This document shows, piece after piece, positions 23,264-33,800 of a DNA stretch of 64,000 nucleotides. Both the position numbers and the translations under genes were made by a program. The notes beneath the pieces were generated by a model, which had not been told where the DNA came from, searched no databases, and was given only the letters and a program-made list of their open reading frames with translations. Numbering within the stretch: position 1 is the stretch's first letter; every line of letters starts with the position of its first letter. The stretch comes from Telopea speciosissima (lineage: Eukaryota; Streptophyta; Magnoliopsida; Proteales; Proteaceae): the NCBI RefSeq assembly GCF_018873765.1, contig NC_057923.1:56042593-56106592 (forward strand), read 5' to 3'.

Positions 23264-23640
23264 TTATCTCCATACTTTTGCTTTATATTTTTACGTCATC
23301 CTCATCTAAAGAAGTAGGGATGTGCCCAGATAAGATACCCATGGGTAATATTTTTTTTTTTTGGAATATTCAAATAAAAATTCAGATACCCTTAAACGGA
23401 TAGGAATCGAATTTGGATTTTCGGGTACTCTTCCATGGATTCCTTCCTGACCTACTTCCCTAGGAAAACTTTTGCCCTATTTATTCCGGATGGTTCAAAT
23501 CTTTTACAGTTAGAAGAGGGTTTTCAGTTTTCACCAGACCAATACTTGACCCTTGGAATTCGAGAAGAGGTTTTTCACCACACTAATACTTGCTATGGTT
23601 TTTTTCTTTTTTAGTAAAGAATACTTGGTATGGTTCGAAT
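23264..23640. repeat. Duplicated 3' flank of tRNA copy 2 (empty-site reference)
   Basis: Paralogous to 10026-10364 plus 11079-11188, without the 714-bp insertion. It continues through TAGTAAAGAATACTTGGTATG, where the copy 1 flank diverges into other sequence. It therefore records the pre-insertion state of the copy 1 flank. Confidence 0.75.
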
Positions 23641-23757
23641 CCTTGATTTCCAAAGTATCTATCATATAAAGGTTTTGACCATTGGAACAACCAAGGTTAT
23701 TTGTTGGTGGTTCAAATGTTTGGATACTCAATACTTCTTCCCAATATATATATATGG

Positions 23758-23883
23758 AGTGTTGTTCCCTGTACAGCAGCGCAGCCTGCACCCAGGCACA
23801 TGGGGGTGGACACAATAATCACATTACCCCTTGCACAGGCTGCCCATGTACCTAGGCGCAGGCTGCTGCGGTACAGAGAACAT
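23758..23883. repeat. MITE of the GTTCTCTGT family
   Basis: The ends are GTTGTTCCCTGTACAGCAGC on the left and GCTGCGGTACAGAGAAC on the right, inverted repeats with GCAGCCTGC / GCAGGCTGC inside. It is about 126 bp long and related to 26969-27094. Confidence 0.65.
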
Positions 23884-24249
23884 TCTCCCACAGTATATGA
23901 TTTAAGCTTTAAATAAGTAACACCAAGGACCAACAGCGATGCTTAAAAAATGGGTAAACTGTTGGAGGCTTATTGAAACCAGAGCAAATGTGTATCCTCA
24001 AAAATCAAAACACATCCTAGATATATGGGTGCTCTAAACCAACCTTTGGCTCTCGAAGATGTTACTCTGGAGGCTCTCAACCATCCTATCTTGTTTTGAA
24101 TACCTAAAACTAAAAAGAAGTATTGAACATTGAAGGAAGGAGAAGTTGAATATTACAGGGGATGGACGCCATTAAGTTTACAAAAGAAGTGGCCATGGCA
24201 GGGTGGGGGCGGGGCTGAGGCAGGTAAAGGAAGGCATATGCCGCATAAG

Positions 24250-24762
24250 TGGTGCCTTACTAGGCCACTAAGGGTACCAAGAGTTGCACTCAGTTGAACT
24301 TTAAGATTGTTTACAAAATTGTTAGAGTAATGGACTAAACCTCCTCTAGCTGTATATATAGGAGAGAAAGAGACACCACCCATTTGTACTTCTCCAAGAT
24401 ACATGCCCAAATACCAAGTCTTTTCTCGTAAGACATGTTCGTTGATCATTCAAATATGTCTTCAAGTAAACATATCTATTGGTCATTTAAGGTGCCTATT
24501 AAGAAACGAGATAACCCTCTAATATTTTGAATCATTTGTTTAAATGATTTAAATATTTCTATAGACCTTCATTTGTTTCTTTCATGCTCCAGCTCGTGCC
24601 AATATTGGCATATTGCGCTTAGGACACACTCATGGGTTTGAAAACTAAGATGGCTAAACTTTAAGTCCTTTCACTCCCAGTAATCTCCTCCAAAAGGTCG
24701 ATATCCAGTATGCAGAAATTAATAAATATAATAGTAACAATCTTCTTCAATTAAAGCCTCAT
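24250..24762. repeat. Duplicated 5' flank of tRNA-Ala copy 3
   Basis: Paralogous to 9260-9952, with the same TATA-like tract (CTGTATATATAGGAGAG, about 24349) and the same GAGACACCACC and AATACCAAGTC order. It diverges most near the tRNA itself, where copies 1 and 3 no longer share the last 40 bases. Confidence 0.7.
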
Positions 24763-24835
24763 GGGGATGTAGCTCAGATGGTAGAGCGCTCGCTTAGCAT
24801 GCGAGAGGTACGGGGATCGATACCCTGCATCTCCA
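24763..24835 (+). tRNA. tRNA-Ala (AGC), copy 3
   Basis: A 73-base tRNA identical to copy 1 except one base in the T stem (CCCTG for CCCCG), which leaves a G-U pair. The anticodon AGC is at 24796-24798. The A and B promoter boxes keep their invariant bases. It is followed by a T-rich stretch (CATTTTCTCC), a plausible Pol III stop. It is likely functional. It sits in the same duplicated context as copies 1 and 4. Confidence 0.92.
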
Positions 24836-25091
24836 TTTTCTCCTTTGTTATATTTGTTTACATCATCCTTCCATGTATCTGTAGGGTACCTCTCCATAAA
24901 TTCCTTCCCGACCTACCTCTGTAGGAAAACTTTTGCCCTATATATCAGGGGTGGTTCGAATGTTTTAGAGAAGAGGGTTTTCAGCATACCAATACTTGAT
25001 CCTTGGTTTTCAAGGTATCATAAAAAGGTTTTGAGTTTTAACCATTGGAGCAATACCTCTTACCAAGTTACCAAAACAAATATGGGAGACC

Positions 25092-25239
25092 GTTCTCTGT
25101 GGGGGAACGTGTATGCGCAGATCAATGAGAGGGGGCCAAAGGCATCTTGGGGGTGGAATTTTCATCTTTCAGAGGGGGCGGGATAGTCATTTCACCCCCA
25201 CTAAGTCTGGGTGTGGGGGTATGTACACCCCACAGAGAA
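25092..25239. repeat. MITE of the GTTCTCTGT family, in tRNA flank
   Basis: The ends are GTTCTCTGTGGGGGAACGTG and ACACCCCACAGAGAAT, inverted repeats. A sister copy with the same interior (TCAATGAGAG, TTTCACCCCC, CTAAGTCTGG) lies at 25736-25880 after tRNA copy 4, so the MITE was probably inserted before the flank was duplicated. Confidence 0.7.
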
Positions 25240-25286
25240 TAAATAGATGAGTATAATATACAAAATTACCACTAATTATATTTCAT

Positions 25287-25359
25287 GGGGATGTAGCTCA
25301 GATGGTAGAGCGCTCGCTTAGCATGCGAGAGGTACGGGGATTGATACCCCGCATCTCCA
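25287..25359 (+). tRNA. tRNA-Ala (AGC), copy 4, altered T loop
   Basis: All 73 bases align with copy 1, with one difference: the T loop reads ATTGATA instead of ATCGATA. That changes C56, which normally pairs with G19 to hold the tRNA elbow and is also a key base of the Pol III B box. The stems are intact and the anticodon AGC is at 25320-25322. The gene may be poorly transcribed or unstable. It could be called a tRNA pseudogene. Confidence 0.8.
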
Positions 25360-25735
25360 TTTTCTCCTTTGCTATATTTTTTTACATCATCCTTCCATGG
25401 ACAGAAGTACGGTACCCCTCCATAGATTCCTTCCCTTTAGAGAAGAGGGTTTTCACCTTAGCAATACTTGATCCTTGGTTTCCAAGGTATCATTCAAAGG
25501 TTTTGAGTTCTGACCATGTACAGAAGTAGTGTACCCCTCCATGGATTCCTCCCCAACCTACCCCCTAGGGAAACTTTTGCCCTATCCATTAGGGGTGGTT
25601 CAAATGTTTTAGAGATGAGGGTTTTCACCATACCAATACTTGATCCTTGGTTTCCAAGGTATCATACAAAGGTTTTGAGTTGACCATTGGAACAATACCT
25701 CTTTACCAAAACAAATATGGGAGACTGTTCTCTAT
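25360..25735. repeat. 3' flank of tRNA copy 4, itself tandemly repeated
   Basis: The block from ACAGAAGTA(C/G)(G/T)GTACCCCTCC through TACTTGATCCTTGGTTTCCA appears at about 25402-25485 and again at about 25518-25660, the second copy without a tRNA. These match the 3' flanks of the other tRNA copies. Confidence 0.75.
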
Positions 25736-25880
25736 GGGGGAGTGTGTGCGCGGGGATCAATGAGAGGCGGTGCAGACGCATCTTCGGGGAGGGATTTCCG
25801 TCTTTCACAGGGGGAGGGGCGATCATTTCACCCCCCCACCACTAAGTCTGGGCATGGGGGTACACTCCCCAATAGAGAAC
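25736..25880. repeat. MITE of the GTTCTCTGT family, second flank copy
   Basis: The ends are GTTCTCTATGGGGGAGTGTG and ACACTCCCCAATAGAGAAC. It is the same family and position in the duplicated flank as 25092-25239. Confidence 0.7.
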
Positions 25881-26450
25881 TTTTCTTCAAAAAAAAATAT
25901 AATGAAAGCAAACGCTACCCCTACGCCCAAACATAAGGGCGTGCAAAATGACCATCGCACCCCGTGGAGAGGCAGAAATTCTCGTGAGTGCGACGGTCAT
26001 TTTGCTAGGTGCACGGGTGGGGGCAGGGGCAGGGGCTGAGGCAAGCAAAGGAAGGCATAGATGGTGTTGCTACCGAGATCTTCTCCGGTGGTCTTGTTCA
26101 GGCCTACACACAAGAACCAAAAGACAAAGTGGATGAGTGGCCCAGAGCCGACTCTGGGAGGGGGGGGAGGGACTATCCCATGCCTAAGTCAGATCTCGGA
26201 GAAATCAACAGTTAACAGGGCTAGAGACGAAAAGCTGATAGTAGAGCTTCAAGATGAATCCAATAGATCAGTAGAAGGAGAATTAGGTCCTTGAGTTACC
26301 TTGTTCCGAGTGTAGTTTCCTTATTTATATGTTGTCGTCTGAAATGTCCTTCCTATCCCTTGAATCAGGGGAGTGGGGGAGATAGAGTGGAGGGGAGGGA
26401 GAAAGCGAGTTAGGGGATTGTTGCGGGATTTGAAGCGGAAGAGGGTGAGA

Positions 26451-26483
<33 letters not shown>

Positions 26484-26968
26484 GGCAAGGCAGGGGAGGG
26501 AATTACAGAGGGCAAAGGGCAGCCAGAGTGGGAAGTAACCGTAGGGTTTGGTGCAGTTTAGTAGTGTGTAAAATTACTATTATAACCTCAATATATTGAA
26601 TAATATAAAAGAAATCATGGGCAAAAAAGTCGTAATGAAATGGATTGCTTCATTCTCCATCGTGCCAAGAAAGATAAACCTTTCACTTTTATTCCAGCCA
26701 AAATCCCAGTCGGCGGTTCACATTATCAGCTTTGGTGTGTCATGAGCTGATGCTAGGCCTGGGCTCTTTATAGAATGTTTAATAAACGCGCCGAATCTAG
26801 AACTGTTGTTGACTCTTGCGATGCAACTTTGCAAACTCTGGCCCGAACAGCAGACAGGCCACAGGTCCACCAGAAATTAGTGGAGGGAAGGGAGAGAATG
26901 GTTGCCCGGTGAATGCTACCATCAACTTTCAAGTCTAAATTGACAAACAGCTCCTAAAAATTGGCCAA
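25881..26968. other. Intergenic with GA-rich tract
   Basis: Contains an inverted pair at about 25939-26011 (GTGCAAAATGACCATCGCAC / GTGCGACGGTCATTTTGCTA), a G-rich patch, and a (GA)n microsatellite at about 26443-26483 inside a purine-rich stretch from 26370. The open frames here are simple-sequence artefacts. No gene is recognised. Confidence 0.5.
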
Positions 26969-27094
26969 ATGTTCTCTGTGCCCGGGCGTAGGCTGCATCA
27001 AGATACATGGGGGTGGGTGAAATGTCCACCCTACCCCCCCTGAATGACAGACCCATGTGTCTAGATGCAAGCTGCGCTGCGGCACAGAGAACAT
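26969..27094. repeat. 126-bp MITE with GTTCTCTGTG ends
   Basis: ATGTTCTCTGTGCCCGGGCG on the left is matched in reverse by GCGCTGCGGCACAGAGAACAT on the right. GGCTGCATC and GATGCAAGC form the inner arms. It is the same family as 23758-23883 and, by its end motif, the tRNA-flank MITEs. Confidence 0.75.
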
Positions 27095-27873
27095 CAGCCC
27101 TTTTAGGCCTAATAACAATCTTGGGTAGTCGCACATAGCGTATGTGCTGGTCTGTGCACTAAGGAAGCGGCATAATAATGAATCCCACCACACAGTGGTT
27201 TGTGAACAATTTGGATTTACCAAAGCAAAGGAGCTCAAAGAATCAATCGCTCGTCACCCATCATATCAAACACCTATAACCACATCTAGAGCCACGATCA
27301 GACAACAAAAAAATCCCAGACTGAGAAAGTATTTACAGATGAATTTGAAAAAATGTTTCGAAATATTGATCTGCAAATAATGGATTTCACTTCCATCTTT
27401 CACAAGGTTCATGTTCCAAAATCAATGGCCCATCATTAAATCGCCCATTGTGACAAACCTCATTGACAATACAGGAAAAGCCTCAACTATTATTAATACA
27501 CATAGCTGCCTCATTGTGAATCCTCTCAGGTTTTGGTGTTCCCCGGGAACCAATCTTCAGAATAAATATTTTCTCTGGATATCAACATGAATGCCCTGAT
27601 TGATGTCTCAGGGCAAACATTGGCTGGCAACATAAAAAATCACCCTGAGGGCATATAGGCAGCTTTGCTGCATCAACCAACATCAACTAATCTAACTCAA
27701 CACTTACTAATTACTGACGATGAACTTGAGTGTTGTTGCTCCTCCACGGGCCGAATGTGAGGTAACCTGAGAGAAAATGAAACCTTGATTTACCCCTGGA
27801 AAGGAAAACTGGCAAATGTAGGGATTCTCTGCTGCCACAAAATGTTTCATTGACTGCCGGGGTTTGAATCACA

Positions 27874-30800
27874 TCAGATTTCAGCATTTCTCCCAGCTCT
27901 CCTCTTCTTCTGTTTTTCTTCCTCCCGATACCTTCCTCGCCGTTCTTCTCTTTGCCGCTTCCTAGACAGCTCCTCATTTTTCGCCTTCTCTGCTTCATGT
28001 GCTTTCCTCTTTTCGTCTTCCTTCAGCTTTCGCTTTTTCATCTACATAAAGGCATAAATTGACAAACTCAGACAGGAACTTTGAACTTGAAATATAAACA
28101 GCCATCTGTAATTGTAAAATATTTACAACATCAGTCAATAAATAGCATTTTCCAGAGAGGTACAAAGGAAACACAAGAGGGAGAACGGTGGGACCAACCA
28201 GTGGCTAAAAAAGAAGGCTTAGCAGGCAAAATAACAAAAAAAGCAAATAAGATACTTGAAACTGAATGGCAGGACATACAACACAGTACACACCAAATAA
28301 TCAATCTAAACAATTCAATTGGTGGGCAACCACTCATACAGTCATACAGACAATTCCCAAGCCCAGATCATCAAATAACTACAAAGACATCTTAATCACC
28401 AAGGATCTAACTTAGAAAGCTCGCCGACACGGAGTGAAGTCCATCCCATGCCCCCACCTAGAAGCTGGATTTTGGTTTATATCCATGAAGAGAAGGCCAT
28501 GGTGAGGAGGTTGGTGGCCCATCCCATGCACCTGTCTAAGACACTTCGTAAAACTGCAGCTCACAGCCATGCAGAGTGAGGTTGGACTGGGTTCAGAAGC
28601 ATGTACCTTTTCATTTCTTATCAGCTGAAGGTGTTGGACAAGAGCATGTACTTTGCGCTCGTGTGGTTCCATAACCACAGCCCGTCGGCTTTCAAGAAGT
28701 GGCCGCTTCCTACTAGACCTGTCCTTAGGCTTTGAAGCAAATGGGAGAGCCGCTTGAAGAGACTTTGGGATCACCAATGGATTGAACTTCCTTTGCTTGC
28801 GTTCAATCGGCTGTTCATCAAGGAGAAACTGGAATATCAGAAACAGTGTAGAGAAAGGATAAATTGAAAGGGCAACCAAATCTGCGCCTAACATTAAATG
28901 TTCACCTTGTACAATGAGTCCTTGTTGACAGGAACAGGAAGATTTTGTTCTTTCCTTAGCTCAGCAACTGTTTTCATGCCACTCCAGACCTGATCGCGAG
29001 ACTGCAGAGCATTTGTTAATGGGTTGAAGAAGCGGGGAACCTCAACTTGAGTCCATGCACGCAAGAAAACAATATCACTCATCAGAATTCTGTCTTCAAA
29101 TGTGCATCTTGCAATCCCTTCTCTAGGTTGCCCTCCCTTCTTTTTTGGTTTGTTGCCAATCTCTTCTTTTGCAGCCTGCCAATGAAAATTCAATTAACAA
29201 TCAAGCAGAACTAACCCACTATGAAGACTGTAAATTGACATGCTCTTTATCAGCCAGTGCCAATGGCAATACATTGTGAAGGGTTTGTCAGAACATTTAT
29301 TTTGAAAGGAAATTTTGATCAACTTTAAGATGCCCGTACAACCAATTATCACAACAAAAATACCGAAACATAAATACCTAGATTGTACACATCAACCATG
29401 AAACACAAACATAGAATAACAGTTTTATCATACTGCATACATTACCTTCTTAACCTGCCCTCGTATCCCACTCACAGTTCTGATAGCTGCACCTTCAAAC
29501 CTTGCCACTTCAAGATCTGATGTGAACATGTCCCTGATAAGTGCTGTCTTTTTGAAGATCTTGCAGGGGTTGCCAACAAGCTTAATTTTCTTCGCTATCC
29601 GTGTTGCATGGTTGAACTCTAGAACGACTGCAGTTGCTGTAATCCTAAATGATGCCTGCCAAACCAAATGAAAGACATTTAGCAACTAAAACTCACACAA
29701 AGTAGAAATGGAAACAAAGTTTATCAGGCCACTCAGATTTACTCCAAATAAATAGTATTCCTAAACTATCCTAATTCAAACTAACACAGTATCTAGACAT
29801 ATATAATCTCCTATGTGAAGGTATGGCCGATTAACATGATGGAAGATCAAAGTGCTAGGCCCCGAGAAAAGTATATAAACAACAAGGAAGAAGGTCAATA
29901 GCATTGAGGACGCCATATGGAAAATGGAATATATGGTCCAAGGATCACTTCAGGCAATATTGATCACAAAAATGTCTGGACAATGAAAGAAGCAAACCTT
30001 CAAAGGAGATGTAGGAGGATCATCTGTAATGGTAATTTCACCAAAAATAGGTGGAAATCAAGTCCCTCAAACTTGATCAATAGCAGGATTCATTGACTCG
30101 TATCTCTGATAAAAGTAACATAACCATTGATATGTGTACAAGGTTTTGGAGCCACCACTTGATCAATGATCAATCGTTCTTCCTTGGATATAATTAAATG
30201 ACATTAATTTTTTACCTAGTTTTATGATCTCAACCATCTAATTCTACAATAAACTATCATATTGACCATGAGATCTTGGAAATAATATGAATGGAATAAA
30301 AATCAATCACAATTCTCAATCTGGACAAACCTTGACCATGAGATCTTGGAGATAATATGAATCAATTCATGGGCTCCAATCCATAACACGCATTTCAAAT
30401 TTATTGATGAAATCTCATGCATAATGATGTTCACGGTTCGGACATTGTGTCCACTGATTGAATAGTCCTCAGATATTCAGGTTGTATGCTTGTCATAAGA
30501 GTTGGTGAGGGTGAGACTACCTATTGAGAAAGATACAGCAGTCTTTGTGACTCCTCACCCAGTTGGTATGGTAAAACTCCACTTTGATGGGTAGGAACCT
30601 GGGGCTTTCAAGGTGGGAAGAGGTATAGGTGCAGTTCGGATGATATTGCTAGGGTGTTTTTGGGCCCAATTGGAGAAGAGACTCAATGCTTGCTTGGTTG
30701 CTTTTCTTACACAGGTTGAAATGTCCATAAGGGAGGGATTTTCAGATTTATTGGTTTAGAGGAACTCTACAATGGCTATTGCTCAAATTAAGTCTCAGAA

Positions 30801-33800
30801 GACCAATCTTGAAGGTTTGCCAATATCATAAGGAAAATAGAGCATTGGGCTTCATAAATGAACCGCTGGTTCCAATGGAAGTCAAGGTCAGCGAATGAGT
30901 TGACAGATCTTCTAGCTAAGCAAGGAGTGGTTAGGCCAAGAAGGTATGAGGTAAGGGATTATCTGTTGTAATTTTTTTGTTGTTTCTGTTTGGGACCTTT
31001 GTAGGGTTGCTTGCTTTGTCTCTTTGTTTTGGTTGTGGCTGTCTTTGATGAATAATGCAGAATCAATCTCAAACAAATAAAACTAGCAAAATATCATTCA
31101 TGACAGGATCGAATATAGGGACAATCCATTAATAAAAAAGGCATACCCAGTGCACAAGGCTCCCGCCCCTGCGGGGTCTGGGAAGGGTCATAATGTATGC
31201 AGCCTTACCCCTGCTTTCGCAGAGATGCTGTTTCCAGACTCGAACCCGTGACCACTTGATCACAATGAGAACATAATTATCTCACACTTTTTTTAATATA
31301 TGAGAGAACAAAGAAGGATACAAACTAGACCTCCCAACTACAACTCGACTAGCACCTCACCAGTCCAAAACAAGACATCTTACCAAGCAACCAAGCATCT
31401 CACTAGGCTCCACTGCATATCATAGTTGTCACGATGTCTAGGCAACCCAAGGCGCCTGGAAACCTTGACAACTATGCTACATATCACAGCTATTAGCATA
31501 GAACCAGAAATTTCATTGCAACTTCTTTAACTTCTTCAAAACACTTGCAATCAGCTCTTTTTATATAGGTTGGGAGGGTTCTAGACTCTCATTGGAACTT
31601 CCTCCTAAACTTAATGGCCTGTACATTTCCCAGAACTTACATTGGGACTCCTTTCAAGATATTTAATGAACCTTACATTTTCAAGGCCTTTCACAACTAA
31701 CAATGAAACTAACCTATTGACATCCCCAATACTTCACAAGTTCAAAGGACTAGATACAACTAACTAATTAAATTCGTATGGCCCACTTATCCCTCATATA
31801 TGAGCTGTTAAAATAGGACCATTACAATAGAAAACATGAAAATTTCAAGCCCATAACCCATTAGGCTACTACTTTAACCAATTAGACTAAAATTGGGCTT
31901 GTTCCGGCATGAATACTTGTGGTGGAACCTCTCTTGATCTAGATCAGCTCTCACCGACTTTAAAAAAACTCATCCACGAGTTTTGTAGTGACGACGGGAT
32001 AACAGCATGTGAGTAGCAGCTTTGACCTGTTCCAAACAATACTCTGATGATGTAGAGGCGTTAGGAATAAAATCTTCAACCCTAGGAACTTTCTCTTCAA
32101 AGTATTCGGGTGGAATGACAAACTCAATTTGTGCAATGTCACAATCATCATCAAGAGTAAAGCATGTACCCAGGTGGTCTCCCGTAACAGTATCGTCGAC
32201 TTCTTCACCATCCACTTCAGCTTCCATTGTAGAAGCAGCCGCCTTAGATTCCCCATCACTGTCTTCCTCAGTATTCTCTGTTGATGGAGCCAAACATAAA
32301 AAGTGACTGCCTTGTGCCACTGTACTGTCCTCATCATCAGCAGGTTGTTTTTCAACCTCCTCAGGAGGAAGTTCATCATATAACTCAGTCTCCGTATTGG
32401 CGTCAACGGCAACCACGATAGCATTCTCTGGGCATTGAGGGCAGAACTTAGCAAAGTGCCCATATTTGGCTTCAAACCTATATTTGATAGCAGTCATGCA
32501 ATCTAATAACTGCCTAATCATGTCAATGGTCTGATTGAAAATATTTGTTGGGTCAGAATTCCTTGAACAGGGTTTAGCCATAGCTCTAACACCAAATAAT
32601 GGAGACTCAATCTTGAACCAGTAAAACCAGTGAGATATCATTTCGAAACAGAATCGCATATAGGGACAAACTAAAATAATTTTCTAACCCCTTTTTTTTT
32701 TTACAAATGGGCGAAGAAAAAGAAAGATATGAAGGCCTACCACCCAGAACCTGACTAGCATCTCACAGCTATTGGCATAAAACCAGAAATTCCATTTAAC
32801 TTTTTTTAACTTCTTCAAAATGCTTACACTCAGCTCTTATTATAGAGAGGTTGGGAGGTTTTTAGACCCGCATTGGAACTTCATCCTAGACTTAATGGCC
32901 TGTACATTTCCCAGGACTTACATTGGGACTCTTTTCAAGATACTTAATGGACCATACATTTTCAAGGTCTTTCACAACTAACAATGACACTAACCTATAA
33001 CCCATTAGGCTAGTCATTTAACCCATTAGACTAGGATTTGAGCTTGTTCCGGCGAGAATACTTGTGCTAGAAACTCTCTTGATCCACATCAATGAAGGCA
33101 ATTGTACTCTCTTCTCTAATCTGTACCAATAAGTTTAGTCGATTAATGAGAGGAGATAATGAAATAAATAAGAGTATTTCTGTTCTCAAAAAGAAATAAG
33201 GGGTATTGATGCAGTTAAGACTGTCCAATTGGGTCAACTGGCCTTCAAAGACTTTATTTGGGCCCATGGTTGGGTTCTATAGACCTTAGGCTTCTTATTT
33301 TTGAGTTTATTGATGTAAATGGACCTAATTTATAAGCCTATAAAGTGGGGATAGTGTTAGTACACGGGATTAGTAGTTATATTGAGTGTTTTGAGTTTGA
33401 TTAGGATACTTAATAGATAGATAGAATTCTGTTTTGAGTTTATTTACTTTATTAAGTGTATTAGATTGATTAGGAATCCTTTTATGAGTCAAAGTAGGAA
33501 TTTTAGAAGGTCTATATATATGTAATACATCCCCCATCAATTAGAGATGATTTGAATAAAGAATGAGTTTTTTTTACAGAGTTTTGGTGCTGTTGAGCAG
33601 TGCTTACTGGATTGATGTCCCAAATCTGAAATCTTCTCTTCTCTTTTGTTTCTCTTCTTCTTTCTTCTTTCTCCCAAGAAGACCGATCTCATCTCTCATC
33701 CCTCCCCTTCCATCAATCTTATTTCTTCCCTTGACAACACAGTTGCTTCCTTTATCTCAGATTTGATTATTGGGCCTACTTGCATCTGAGATCCTTAATC

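Larger units (their letters stand above)
31053..33091 (-). mobile_element. Old non-autonomous LTR retroelement with 5-bp TSD
   Basis: Two direct repeats (31053-31946 and 32597-33091) share CATATAGGGACAA, AGAACTTACATTGGGACTC-type and CCCATTAGGCTA blocks. They flank a 650-bp interior. Both outer edges carry ATGAA (31048-31052 and 33092-33096). On the minus strand the interior opens with a primer-binding-like TTGGTGTTAGAGC (about 32583-32596), close to the initiator-tRNA-Met pattern. The interior is too short to hold pol, so it is a non-autonomous type or heavily deleted. The left repeat is longer because a SINE and a small MITE landed in it. The repeats look some 15-20% diverged, so this is an old, broken fossil. 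Confidence 0.75.

Noticed and set aside
26373-26561. Arg/Glu-rich open frame on the plus strand and Leu/Ser-rich frame on the minus strand
   Set aside because: Both are translations of a (GA)n microsatellite.
27711-27998. Minus-strand 95-residue frame overlapping the BMS1 last exon
   Set aside because: The true BMS1 frame is the one ending at 27874 (lysine/arginine-rich tail); this frame is shifted and merely overlaps it.
32022-32306. Plus-strand 94-residue Ser/Thr-rich frame
   Set aside because: It is antisense to the interior of the old LTR element and shows no independent support.
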